Shown here: in pieces, positions 49,086-60,470 of the stretch | How the letters are laid out: every line of letters begins with the position of its first letter | How positions within the stretch are numbered: position 1 is the stretch's first letter | Origin: Codonopsis lanceolata | Taxonomy: Eukaryota; Streptophyta; Magnoliopsida; Asterales; Campanulaceae | Assembly (NCBI GenBank): GCA_013146195.2 | Contig: CM028380.1 | Coordinates: 81,865,780-81,929,779, forward strand | DNA length: 64,000 nucleotides | Direction of reading: 5' to 3' | Notes under the pieces: model-generated | Databases searched by the model: none | What the model was told of the DNA's origin: nothing | Seen by the model: only the letters and a program-made list of their open reading frames with translations | Program-made: the position numbers and the translations under genes

Positions 49086-49464
49086 TAAAAAGTAATATTA
49101 ATAATAATATAGTAAAAATAATTGTAATAATAATAAGTAATAATATTAATAAAATTAATATTAATATCAATATTATAATTATAAAATATAATATTAATAA
49201 TAATAAAATCAATAATATAAATAATAATATAAATAAATTAATATTATTATTAATATAATAAAATAAATACTAAAATTAATAAGTAATAATAATAATAAAA
49301 TTAATATTAATGTTAATAAAACAATAATAATAATATAGGTAATAATAATGAAAATAATAATAGTTATAATTAATAATAGTGATAAAATTTGTATTAATAT
49401 TAATAAACTAATAAAAAGTGATATAATAATAATAAATAAATAATTATTATAACTATACAATTAA

Positions 49465-49527
<63 letters not shown>

Positions 49528-49755
49528 AATCACATTTTGTGATGATCTTATTTTAGTCTTTATATTTGATTTCAACGCTATTTCAACTAAATAATCAAAC
49601 ACACACACTAACTTATGAAAGCTAATTAGTACTTTTAAAAAGCTAAATCAAACATCGCCAGTTATTAGTTATCGGTCATAAGTCATAAGTAATAAGTTGT
49701 CAGTCATAAATAATAAGTCATCAGCACATATCAATAAGCTAAATCAAACAGACCC
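48650..49755. mobile_element. inverted-repeat element swollen by AAT/ATT repeats
   Basis: The left end is GGGCATGTTTAATTTAACTT; the right end reverse-complements to GGGTCTGTTTGATTTAGCTT. Subterminal regions on both sides repeat TCATAAGTCATAAGT-type words. The ends resemble PIF/Harbinger-like termini. TTT on both sides could be a 3-bp duplication, but this is weak and hAT is not excluded. The centre (about 48890-49525) is almost purely degenerate AAT/ATT repeat; the open frame there is an artefact of that composition. Confidence 0.65.
48890..49525. repeat. degenerate AAT/ATT tract
   Basis: About 635 bases are composed nearly only of A and T, in AATAAT/ATTATT register, with uninterrupted (ATT)n near 49055-49083 and 49491-49521. 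Arms of AAT and ATT can pair, so it may form cruciforms. Confidence 0.95.
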
Positions 49756-50039
49756 TTTATATTATTCAAAAACTTTGTATAATGAATGTTTTCAAACAAA
49801 CTTGAATTTTTTCCATCTTGCAAATAGAATCTGAACTCAAATAAGTTATTCCTTTTGAATGATTACTTTTATTAAATTATATTTGTATTTTTTGAATAAA
49901 GAAATTTCTGAGAAGAAAATAAGCTAAAATCAAAATAACGAAATTATTTTTACCGTTAAAGCTAAAATAAAAATAAGTTAATTGAAATTCTGTTCGAATG
50001 AAACAGGCACATTAAAAGCCACGTTCAACTGTATAATCA
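49756..50039. other. AT-rich spacer
   Basis: Nothing recognisable. Confidence 0.5.
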
Positions 50040-50995
50040 CTTATTGAATGTGGTGGCGGGTTTCCAGGAGGTAACTACCCACGTCCTTGACAACCGTTAC
50101 TGAGTTACCTAGCACGGCGAGCATGCTCGCTGCATAGTGGGCCTTGCTCGCTGCATAATGAGGCTTACTCGTTGTATACTGGGCCTTAGATCATGAAGAA
50201 TGTACGTGCTTTGCTCGTGGCCGAGGAGGACGTGCTGTGCACATGACCGATGCTTGGGCCTTTTGGGCCGGGCAGCTCAGTGGCCCCCTGCTCCTTGTCT
50301 GGCGAACACAATTGCTTAGATCGAGGAGCGAAAGAACTTATAACTCCCTAGAAGTCTGGTCGTTGCGATACTTGGTTCATTTTGATCATTTGCAAGTAAC
50401 GGATCCGAGGTCAAGTGATAAGTGGATGCCATCTTGGAGTATGATAGGTACCGAAAGGACGTGCCACCTCTTGCCGTCTATTACACATGCGTGCACATGC
50501 CCCGAGGCATCATTTAATGCGACGCCTTGGTTCCCACGCCATAATGATACCCCCGTTTATCTCGATTACCACCCCTGTGACGGTTCCCCCATTATAAAAG
50601 TAGAGTCCTTCGTTCATTTGACATTTTTCCTGCCGTTGAAGAATCCAAGCACCAATTCTAAATCCTCATTCTCTTCTTGCACTCAGCCGAAAGAAAGAAA
50701 ATTGCCCGCAAAATCAAGATTCTCAAGAACCTCTCCGACTCAATTCTTCATAATCATCATGTATTTCTCTGCTCACATCATTGTTCCTGCTATGAACTTT
50801 GCTTATTCATTTTCGCCGCTAGAACCCTAATTTTGGGATTCAATGATGCTGGCTGGGTATATGATGACGAATTGGTTACGATCTGACAACCAATCTGACA
50901 TAAACTTGGGCGTCTGACACCCATTTTCTTTCTTTTCATCTTGATCTTTCAATATTTAAGAAACGTCATGACCCTTTCTCTTCCTGAACACCCCG
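50040..50995 (+). mobile_element. probable Ty3/gypsy LTR fragment
   Basis: The GC content rises sharply at about 50040. GCTCGCTGCATA(A/G)TG words repeat at 50128-50170. A TATA-like ATTATAAAAGTAGAG sits at about 50589-50603, followed by a leader-like region and ACTTGGGCGTCTGACACCC (about 50905-50923). That last motif resembles the end region of RIRE2/Tat-type LTRs, from memory. The 197-codon open frame across it (50237-50830) has no domain and is probably fortuitous. Confidence 0.5.
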
Positions 50996-51082
50996 GGTCT
51001 GGCCACTTCATGGGTTTCACGCACACAACACCCGTAGGTAGGAATCGAGGAATACGTGACTGGTGCCATGTTCATTGGTCTT

Positions 51083-51447
51083 GCCGTTGAAGAATCCAAG
51101 CACCAATTCTCAATCCTCTTTCTCTTCTTGCACTCAGCCGAAAGAAAGAAAATTGCCCGCGAAATCAAGATTCTCAAAAACCTCTCCGACTCAATTCTTC
51201 AAAATCATCAGGTATTTATCTGCTCACATCATTATTCCTGCTATGAACTTTGCTTATTCATTTTCGCCGCTAGAACCCTAATTTTGGGATTCAATGATGC
51301 TGGCTGGGTATATGATGACGAATTGGTTACGATCTGACAACCAATCTGACATAAACTTGGGCGTCTAACACCCATTTTCTTTCTTTTTATCTTGATCTTT
51401 CAATATTTAAGAAACGTCACGACCCTTTCTCTTCCTGAACACCACGG
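51083..51447 (+). repeat. second copy of the 50632-50995 segment
   Basis: About 365 bp repeat the end of the preceding LTR-like fragment (CCGTTGAAGAATCCAAGCAC ... CTCTTCCTGAACACC) with few differences. An 88-bp unrelated stretch (50996-51082) separates them. The copy ends directly at the TG of the next LTR (51448). Confidence 0.85.
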
Positions 51448-53370
51448 TGTAGACACCCCAATTTCGTACCCCAGGTATGTGACATGACATAAAATATCAA
51501 GAACTGTTAAAACATTAACGAATGTCAAGTTACAGGGTCAAAATTGCAAAAGGACAAAGCGAGGATGCACAAAGGACAAAGCTGCGAGGACTAAAGTGTC
51601 AAAAAGAGGCGGTTGAGGTTTGGGTGTAGCCTACCAAGGGTTTGGGTGTGGCACCCAAACCTCTAGTAGGTGGCGCCCAAACCCTTCTTCACACAACACT
51701 GTTCACTCAAGTTTTGCCGTAAAATGCAATTCGTCCAACGCGGTGTACAACCCTCTGATGCGTTTGATGAAATCTCAAAATTCCTTTGATGTCCCAGCCT
51801 CCTCCTATAAATAGAGGCCTCCGGCTCCTTCATTCAACACACCTGCTGCGTAAAATTTCTCTGCGTCTACATTGAAGAAATAAACACCGATAGATAAATT
51901 TCCAAAGCCTCGAAACCACCGCCAAACCTCGCCAAACACAAATCAACGGTAGAAGTGTACCTTAGCCCCCGACTAGGTATCCACCCTTTTCCCGGTCAAA
52001 AATCGTGGATAGCGGCGGTTGCTGCGCCCGATTTAAAAGGCCAAAATAGTAGCGTTACTACGCCCAAATTTAGCCTTTTCGATCAAACAAACGGAAATAA
52101 GCGATTACCGCCCGATGAGGCCGAAAAGTAACTTTCGAGCGCCCAAATTCACACAACACACAACTTCAACCGGACCGGACGGACCAGACCCGAAAAAAAA
52201 AAAGACTCTCTCTCCCAGGACAGAGCGAGAGCACACCTCTACGCCGTTTGTAAGCTTTTTATTGTTAAAGTCTTTTATTTCTATGTAATAGTATTATTTC
52301 GGTCAGACCCAATGTAAATATATAAGCGGTTGTCTTTGCCGGATTTTATTAGGAAATAGTACTAAATGTAGCCGTTATTATGGCAAAATGTTTTTAGATA
52401 AGTTTGTATTTATTTACTTATTCAATAAAGTCTTTATTTGTAAATGTATTATTTCCGATCCGGTTCAATATCAAAATATAGCGATTATCTTTGCCTTTGT
52501 ATTTTATTAGGAAATAATACTAAAAAATTATAATGGCCAAATATTTTTAAATGTGCGTAATTATTGGAAAGAGGCAATTGCGAGTCCGTAAATAATGTGG
52601 CCCGAATGTATTTTAATTTTCCCTTGTCAAAATAAGACCTTATTTATTTGCTAAGTAAATGTGACAATAAGCATACTTGACCAAACGTTCGAGACCGAAA
52701 GGCGAGTTGGGTGCCTAGCACCTTCGACTCGTAACTTAGCCTCAGAACCCGCTTTCTAAAAATCTACGGTTTTCTTTTACGGTTTTCCTTTATTTGTGCC
52801 TTAAAATAAAGGTGGCGACTCTAAAACATTTTGGATCGGTGGGGCCTCGCAACATCTTTCTTTGCACTTTCACGTTCTCCCTAAACAAGGGAGAATGAGA
52901 ATGGAAAGGTGATGTATTCCTATGTCCTGATATCCCCTAAACAAGGGATAACTTGACATAGAAAACTCAAAGCACTCATAGTGATCCGAAATAGGCCATA
53001 AGGCTATTTTCATAAAATCCATAGTGGGGGCGTCGCAATATTCTTTCTTGCACTTCTCTATTTTCCCTGAAAGATAAAGGGGAGGATGGGAATGGAAGAG
53101 TAATGCATTCTCATATCCTGTTATCCACGAAATAAGGGATAACTTGATATGGAAAACCATAAGTTCCCATATTGGATACAAAATTCACTCAAGGCAACCG
53201 AGGCACATTCCAACGTGCTAATATAGACAGCATTCCTCTCGCACTTTGGATTTCGTCTTCCCCTAAACAAGGGAGGGTGGAGCGAGAGCAGTGGTGTCCC
53301 GTCCGCATCACGCGTGCGCACCTATCCCAAGGGCGCGCGGGGCGCGGGAGCACATTTCCCGGGAACCTCA
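51448..53370 (+). mobile_element. Ty3/gypsy LTR, Tat/Ogre-like, about 1.9 kb
   Basis: The LTR starts TGTAGACACCCCAATTTCGT, has a TATA box in CTCCTATAAATAGAGGCCTC (about 51804-51823), and ends CCTCA immediately before a primer-binding site. The 3' third contains three imperfect direct repeats of about 190 bp marked by CCCTAAACAAGGGA (about 52881, 52935, 53270, with a variant near 53065-53140). Large LTRs with internal repeats fit the Tat/Ogre group. Confidence 0.8.
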
Positions 53371-53373
53371 CAG

Positions 53374-53391
53374 TGGCGACTCTGCTGGGGA
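53374..53391 (+). other. primer-binding site of the gypsy element
   Basis: TGGCGACTCTGCTGGGGA follows the LTR end by three bases. This is the type of primer site I associate with Tat/Ogre elements. Which tRNA it pairs with was not checked. Confidence 0.75.
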
Positions 53392-53682
53392 GATTGTTTT
53401 ATTTTAAATAAAATGGAGGGCTAGACTCGCAAAATAAAACTTTTTTTTGTTTTTATTTGTTTAAAGGCTGCGATATGCTTGTCATATTAATTTACGCATT
53501 TGAATAAAGTGTTCCCATTACGGCCGTGGCCATATTTGTGGATATGATCCTCCATCAGCGGCAGCGATCGTTCGATACCGTTCGATGAGCATGTTTAAGA
53601 GTATAAAAAAATATACAATTTTTTTTAAAAAAAAAATCATCAAAAAAAAAATATATATATATATATATGTAAAAAAAAAACA

Positions 53683-53736
<54 letters not shown>

Positions 53737-55400
53737 TATATATGTGTGTCTGTACTATTTACATATATGTATTATGTGTAATAATATCCGGGCAGCACAA
53801 CAAAAAGGGCTGGGGTTTCTTTCAAAAAAAAAAATCTTTTCATTTTTCAGTCTTATATTATTTTATTCTGCTTCATCTTCATTCTGCAAAATATACATAT
53901 GTATATATATATGCATTCATTTTGTCATTTTTATTTTGGGGATTAGGACCCATTTTCTAAAAATAAATAGATTCCTCACTTTTCTTTCTATTTCTTGATG
54001 GTATGCTTGCTTGCTCGCGCTTAAGCTAAAAAGCCGAGAAAATCCATACATAACAGCAAGACGGGCTATATCTGTTTTATTTTCTATTTCTATTGCTACA
54101 TCTAAAAAAAAAAAAAAAAACTTCTTTTTTGCTTTCTAGATACCGCACACACGTGCACATGCATATAAATATATTCGAGCGCTACTCTACACCATGGCGA
54201 CCCCTGCATAAACCAACGTTAGACTGCATATAGATTTTCAGGACACTTCAAGACCGACCGGTTTTTGCATTTTAAATTGTGGGTCAGCCCCAGTCAAAAA
54301 AAAATGTGCGCAAGTCAAAAAAAAAATGTGCGCAAGTCAAAAAAAAAAATGTGTGCGCAAGTCAAAAAAAAAATGTGTGCGCAAGTCAAAAAATAAATGC
54401 GCAAGTCAAAAAAAAAAATTTTTTTACAGTGGGGCTGATTTATTATTTTCAAATGCCTGACCTAGATCATTTCGAATGGTGAATCAGGAAGAGTATAGGC
54501 CCCGCTGAGATCGGTCCGATCTCGAGGAGTCGGCGGGTGGAATACGTTGGTCCTATACTGCGGAGAAAGAATCCACTATTCCGGAAAGTCGACAACATCC
54601 AAAATTAAGCAGGTGCTTATCCGGTCATTTCGTAGGAATAATAAATAATAATAAAATATACTAATAAAAGGCACGCTGTACTCCAAGCCCAGAAAAGCCT
54701 TCAGCCAACCCTCTGATACCAGGCTCATTTTCCCCAGAAACCTGGCCCGAATTTGGAAAAGGCGCGACGATCGTGTCGATTGACGAGAATCAAGTGTCAC
54801 GTCAGATCGAAGTAGTATCGAAAGCATCGGATCGGGGCGAAGCAGCCCGAATATAGATCGAGCAGTATGGCGAGAAAGTGAACGATGCCTATGGAGTACG
54901 TCTGAGGGGCTCGGGGTATGCTCGACTCCGGCAATGCGGGCTAGATCTAGACCGAGAATTTGGTGCAGCGGCCGAATAATGAGCCAATGGCTAACACAGT
55001 ACAGCTTGAAATCCCGGTGGTGAGGTAATTTCTTCCCTGCGGTTCCCGAGGAAGCATCAACCTCACATACACTTCCAAACCCAAACCCTCGGCTAAACAC
55101 TAACCCACCAAACAACTTGCCGTCACTCCAAATCCTAACCCTCCACCAACTCCCTTACTACCCAAATGTCAATCCTTACTCATCATATCGTCCATATCCT
55201 ATCCCAAACACCAACATTCCCCGAGTCCAAATGACCTCCCTTTTCCCATAAACAACCCACTCCAAAATAGCCCACATATGGATCCCCAGCTATAACCCGT
55301 CGGGCCAAGTTACTACCTACTTACCTCACGATGATCTGGCCATCACGCCAATAACCCACCCATTTCAACATCCACCGACTCAAAACCTATATCCCATTTC
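53392..55400 (+). other. untranslated leader of the gypsy element, repeat-rich
   Basis: The leader holds an (AT)n tract (about 53650-53733), a second A/T tract near 53890-53912 and the GCGCAAGTC minisatellite (54290-54415). The minus-strand frame at 54576-55115 has no domain. Long, repeat-rich leaders are usual in Tat/Ogre elements. Confidence 0.55.
54290..54415. repeat. minisatellite of GTGCGCAAGTC plus A-run
   Basis: Six or so units of (TGTG/TG)CGCAAGTC followed by 8-11 A lie in a row, each about 20-25 bp. The final units are degenerate. Confidence 0.9.
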
Positions 55401-56095
55401 GAAACCGGTACCACAATCGACAATCCATGACGAAATCCTATCTTGCCCAAAATCTATACGCCCGAGAATCTCTATCCGGCTCAAACCCGTATCGGCTCAA
55501 AATCCAGGGTCGGCTCAAAGTCCTTCGACCCAAAATCCATACTCGGCTCAAAATCCGACCGGGATCCATACCCGACTCAAAATCCATACCAACACCTGAC
55601 GAGAAATTAATCCGACTTTCCCAAATCACCGGCATATACCTAAAACCAACTCCCCAGCCCAAAATGGAGGCCGACATGGAAAACATATGAAAACCATGAT
55701 GCTCAAACTTCTCAACGAAAATTCTCTGAACCTTGGCATTAAAACCTTGACCGTCTTACCCCCAATTTCAAAATGCCCGACATAGAAAAATTAAAGCGGA
55801 ATTTGGATGCCTATCTCCCACCTAAAATCTTACTCTCTTGGCATGCAATCAAGAGGGTTAGTTTGAAGCCATGGCCTCCAATTTGCACTCCTTGTAGAGT
55901 ACGCTAAACAATGGTTAATGCTAGCGGATGATAGCACCATGGGCACTTGGGACCAAATCATTTGAAGGGTTCCTAGAAAGGTACAAAGATAATACCATCA
56001 CTGAAAATAAAAGGGAACTTGAGGCATGCACCCAAAAGAAAATGAAACATTCACGGAATTTGCAACCAGATGGAGGATAAAGTCGCCTGACTGGA
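55401..56095 (+). pseudogene. gypsy gag, N-terminal and capsid part, decayed
   Basis: A Pro/Ser-rich head with repeated QNP and PKS words is followed, in shifting frames, by KMPDIEKL, a segment like STMGTWDQII, ERYKDNTI, and QKENETFTEFATRWRIKS (up to 56093). This matches the retrotrans_gag pattern of Tat-like elements. Stops interrupt it, and the sequence then enters a 100-N gap. Confidence 0.7.
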
Positions 56096-56195
56096 NNNNN
56101 NNNNNNNNNNNNNNNNNNNNNNNNNNNNNNNNNNNNNNNNNNNNNNNNNNNNNNNNNNNNNNNNNNNNNNNNNNNNNNNNNNNNNNNNNNNNNNN
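56096..56195. other. assembly gap, 100 N
   Basis: Exactly 100 undetermined bases interrupt the gag region. Confidence 0.98.
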
Positions 56196-57345
56196 AGGAT
56201 ACTTGTTGTTGTGACAATACACCAAACCTGGTAATGTACCATGGTCATATGAGACAGATAGGACTATTAATACTTTTGAAAGTGGAATAATGAAAACAAC
56301 GGGAACTCCGTAAAACCCTTCAAAAGAGACTACATTATGATGAATTGCATGCTCCTATATCATTGAAAATGCAAGGTCAAAAAAGAAGGGGTCTTCAAAT
56401 CCATGGAAACAAACCTCCAAACCTCCAAACCCATTGCCCAACGCTTGGAAACATTCCCAATACCGGTAATATCATCGCTTAGTGGCCATCTCACCGACAA
56501 TTGCTACCCACTCAAGAATGCAAAGCTATACAAAATCTTATTGATGACAAGGTCATTGAGAAGCCTTACCCATTACCAAACATACAACCCTTGCCTTAGA
56601 TTAATGCAATTGAAGATGATTATGCTTTAGCATTCACTTGGCAAAGTGACTTCAAGGAAGATAGCTTCTGTGAATGATCTACGGAAATATTGACTATGTC
56701 GAACCACCAATGGAGTTTGTGACTATGACGCATAGTCCACTTACCTATTGGTACACCACCATAAGGCCTCTTTTGACTACTACGACCTAGTTGATCGCTT
56801 TTGGATATACCATACCCCCTTATATCCCTTTATGCCAGACTTGTCACCTACCACCCACTTCCTCGATACCAATATCAAGGATCTTACCCTCAAAGACCTT
56901 AATGAAATATCCAACCATGTAATTTTAATGAAAGTCTCAAGAGTTTTCATGTAATCCATGGTGCCAATTTGTTAAAAGATGAATTAACTAAATAGAATAA
57001 AACATAATTGAACTAGTTAATAATGAACAACTTAACAAAGTGGACCCAAAAAGATAAAGAATATTTAATCGAGCTCAGCCCAGTTGGTCAAGCGATAGGG
57101 AAAGCACATATCGCGAATAAGAAGACTTGTATCGTTAAACTGGGACTCGACCATAAGATCGAGAAGTCCAATAGGGAGTTATCTCAAGGCGTGGCGCGTA
57201 ACAACTTTGATCGCCTTTGTTGACGAGTTTACGATGTGTTTGCATGGTCATATGAATACATGCCCGGGTTAGATCCAACCATAGTTGAGCACATAATCCT
57301 CGACATACCCCGATGTCAAGCTAGTGAAATAGAAATCGCGTGAGA
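56196..57345 (+). pseudogene. gypsy gag C-terminus to start of reverse transcriptase, decayed
   Basis: A zinc-knuckle-like HLTDNCYPLKNA with LIDDKVIEKPYPLPN follows near 56485-56580. Then comes a degenerate protease/linker, and near 57225-57310 DVFAWSYEYMPGLDP and IVEHILDIP, the conserved lead-in to the reverse transcriptase. Stops and frame changes occur throughout. It ends at the solo LTR starting at 57363; no reverse transcriptase palm motif is present. Confidence 0.7.
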
Positions 57346-57362
57346 ATCAACCCCTCAGTGAT

Positions 57363-58372
57363 TGATAGATGTGTTTTATACGCATCTATTGGATTCTTTA
57401 TAGCTTAGAAATAGCAATTCCACGAGGCTTTTGGCTACTACTATGTGTTTTTGAGCGCTATATTGTGAGTTTCGTGGTTTTAGGTGAAATTATGGGATTT
57501 ACAAGGCTTCTAGTGAAGATTTTGAAGTGCAATTGTGAAAAGTGATTGAATTGAAGATAGGAAGAGTTAAACCGAATAGTGCCCAAATCTCTGTTGAAAT
57601 CTCTTGCAAATGCTTTGTCTTGAAGATGCTCCAAACCTTTAAAGGTGATGAAGCTATGGAGGCATGGAGAAAATTTTGGTGAAAATGGGGTGCCCCATTT
57701 AGGCCATTAATGGGGGATTTTTTCAATGAGGGCTAGCCGGGAGATTAAAAGGAGAAGCAATTGGAGGCGTGGGTAGATAGGGATAACAAAGGATATTTAG
57801 GGGCAAAAAAGGGCCGCTGGTCGTGGATTGGGTTGGTGTGTCTCCAGGAAGTAGCGCCGAGTTGCCCATGTGGAAAGTGGTCCGAATATGAGGGGAACGA
57901 GATGGATGACGGGCGTGGAGCGACGATGGGCTCTGTAGAACTTGGTCCGAAGGGACATGGGTCGCCGTGAAGGAGAGGGTCTTTGGCTAGGTGGGTGACA
58001 TGGCAGGCGTAATGCTCGACAACTCAATAATGCAATGTTCTCGAAATGTGCCTCCCCTCGACTTTTGAGACTTACCCGTGCCGGGGCTGACTTTTCGGAG
58101 TGTGCCGTAATCCTTCCCTCCGCATTTCTCAATTAAGTCCTGTTAGCCCTACTTTACCTTGGAACACTTGATGACTTAAACTTGCAATTAAACTTTGTAG
58201 CCTTGAATTTCTAACGTCGTGCTAAACACCATATAAATAATTGATTATGCATGGAAACCTACATTAAGCACAAATACACAAATAATAATATTTCCAAGAC
58301 ATAATTAACTTAAAAATAACACAAAATAGAAGGAAATTCATGGGAAAATTCGCGGAAATATTGGGCTCATCA
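57363..58372 (+). mobile_element. solo LTR inserted in the gypsy element
   Basis: The segment begins TGATAGATGTGTTTTATACG and ends TTGGGCTCATCA. The flanks GTGAT (57358-57362) and ATGAT (58373-58377) agree at 4 of 5 bases. It has no internal region, which indicates LTR-LTR recombination. The family is uncertain; the TGATAGATGTGTTTTATACG start is reminiscent of Athila-like gypsy LTRs. Confidence 0.7.
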
Positions 58373-58377
58373 ATGAT

Positions 58378-58741
58378 AAACATATATAGTTGATATGTTA
58401 AACATGTAAGGGTTTGGGTCTTCACAATCGTGACAGTAGGTGTTTTGTGGACTTTGATCAAATTACCACGTAGCGTTCTTAAGGATGTTCGGAATGATAT
58501 TTTGGGCAAATATACTTTTCATAGGGGTTAGGGTGGATTTTTCTGTATTAGCATATGGTAGGTTTATCTGTTACAATTTTTTTTTTAAACAGTGTTTCAT
58601 TAAGCTTGTTTTTATGCTTTTTCATTTGAGGTCAGGCTCCTCCATCCTCCCATTTATAAGGGCAAGACTAGTTGTCCCCCTCCAGTTTCTTTCTCTTTTT
58701 TTATTTTAATAAATCCTTCTAGTGTGTCATCCCCGTTTTCC
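58378..58741. other. unassigned, possibly a LINE 3' end
   Basis: The sequence TTTCTTTCTCTTTTTTTATT, AATAAATCCTTCTAG and a short A-run (58741-58750) resembles the 3' end of an L1-type LINE. Coding motifs are not visible upstream. Confidence 0.3.
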
Positions 58742-58960
58742 AAAAAAAAAATAAAATAAAATATGCCATTTAAAAAAATCTTCCTTTCTTAATCTTTTCC
58801 ATATCGGATGTTACCTTTACAATTTTTAGACTTTATTTGATTCTCACTTTAAGTGATGACCCCACTCTTATATGAATATATTTGAAATGTACACATAATC
58901 TTAATATTTATAGTAGATAGATTTGATTGCTTTTTCTTAATTTTTATACCGGTTCAAACA
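58742..58960 (-). mobile_element. degenerate MITE copy, family of 59446
   Basis: TTTGATTCTCACTTTAAGT and AATCTTAATATTTAT match, in inverted orientation, AC(C/T)TTAAG-TGAGAATCAAA and AAATATTAAGATTGT at 61.7 kb. The ends are not clear. Confidence 0.5.
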
Positions 58961-59445
58961 TGACAATGGTCTGGGATTGGATGAAGTAACTTTACCATTA
59001 GAAAAAGCCCTTGTGTAGTCAACATAACGACCAAGGAAGGAAAAGACAATCTATCATTGCCAAATATAATCACGAGAAAACAAAAAAAGCTTAAACTAAA
59101 TAGATTGAAAACTATAAACTATATTTCATTTACATTAAAGTCTTCCATTTGAGACACCAACAATATCACCCTTGGGATCATTTCTTTAAGAATAAATTTA
59201 AAATAATAGTATCTAAGTTACATATTTATTATAGGATAACTTAAGATTAGGAGACTATATTGATTTTATTTAAGAAAGAAATACAACAAATGACATATCT
59301 AAAAACAACAAAGCACTAAAGGAGCAAAAATGGTAAAATATCTTAACACATGGGGTATGTATGGCGATGGGGTGCATGACCCAAAAAATGTGATAAGATG
59401 CTTTAGGATCATCACTAATTAGTTCTTATTTGGGTAAAGTTGTTA
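58961..59445. other. AT-rich spacer
   Basis: Nothing recognisable. Confidence 0.5.
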
Positions 59446-59663
59446 TTGCTTCCTATTTCCAAAAGACTGCCATGTCTCACTTGATATATAGATTAAAAGA
59501 TACCCATATAAAACTAGTGTTATCATTAAAGTGAAAATCAATTCAAGGATAAAAATTGTCAAGGAAATTTTCTGAAAATGAAATATTCAAAACTGGACTA
59601 TTTTTTTTTTTTTTGGAATGAACTAAAAAAGAAAAGTATATTCATTTTGTGAAAGGAAGAGAG
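59446..59663. mobile_element. Stowaway-like MITE
   Basis: This 218-bp segment runs from TTGCTTCCTATTTCCAAAA to TTTGTGAAAGGAAGAGAG, whose reverse complement CTCTCTTCCTTTCACAAA is similar to the left end. TA is present on both sides (59444-59445, 59664-59665). Confidence 0.65.
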
Positions 59664-59952
59664 TATTTAATTGAGGTAAATTTATAAATAATGAATTGTT
59701 AGTGGGTGTTTCAAATCATGTATCCGAACCTCTGGTGTTAGTCTGATTTCAATTGCGTTCAATCACAAAAGAACAAACATAATAACTTGGACATAAAAAC
59801 AATAAATCCTTCAAACCAACACACAATCATTGTGTTCAAAATAACGAGCAAATCCTATCAAAGGAAAAAAAATCTATAACAATGAGAAAAGGAAAACCAA
59901 AACAGAAAAAAATTAAGAAAATAAAATTAAATGGAAATCCTCCATAAACAAA

Positions 59953-60470
59953 TTACAACTTCAAGGTTAAGTCTAGTTTACTGGGATCTCCTGCATCCTC
60001 CTCAGAATCTCCAGTCCCTTCTTCTTCTGACTAGGGAAATAAACCTTGGCTAGCCATAGGTGGAAAGGATTACTGGAACTGTCTCGCCCTGGGTTTGGGC
60101 CATCCATGATAAGCCTTGCCAAGCCAAACATGATAGGGATCACTAGAGGAATGAACCCTTGGAGTTGGCATGTAAACAAAGCCGTGTGGTATCGATCAAG
60201 CGCATGATTTATTCCCATTTTCATATGGAGTATAGCGGGTATTTCCTAGGTACGTAAAATTAGAAACCTCATACCCTATTTTCTTTGTTTCTTTTAGTTC
60301 TGATCGCTCATATTTGAGAACTTCTTTGGGCAGAATTTGCAAGAAAATTTTCGCCTTTCTGCATTCCTCACATCTGAGAAATTTTGTAAAGGACCCAACC
60401 CTCGCTTATCGGTATTGGCCACATTCACGGATTCGAGGTGAATAACGGACCTAAACCCATTGTTTTCCAT
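59953..60470 (-). pseudogene. C2H2 zinc-finger repressor, copy B: finger deleted, EAR tail kept
   Basis: The ATG at 60470 opens MENNGFRSVIHLESV, NTDKRGLGPLQNFSDV and FSCKFCPKKFS. The sequence that holds QALGG and both histidines in copy A is then missing (about 48 bp), and the frame changes to SNMSDQN and stop at 60294. Downstream, other frames still show the shared middle (HGFVYMPTPRVHSSSDPYHVW) and a C-terminus SKLDLTLKL ending at a TAA at 59953. LDLTLKL is a typical EAR repression motif (LxLxL). The ancestor was therefore probably a single-finger QALGGH/EAR transcriptional repressor. This copy cannot make a finger. Confidence 0.75.

Noticed and set aside
49209..49460. 83-codon minus-strand open frame rich in Ile, Leu and Tyr
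   Set aside because: It is a by-product of the AAT/ATT repeat tract; composition and repetition explain it fully.
50237..50830. 197-codon plus-strand open frame
   Set aside because: It runs across an LTR-like region with its own TATA-like motif, shows no domain, and its end overlaps a duplicated non-coding segment.
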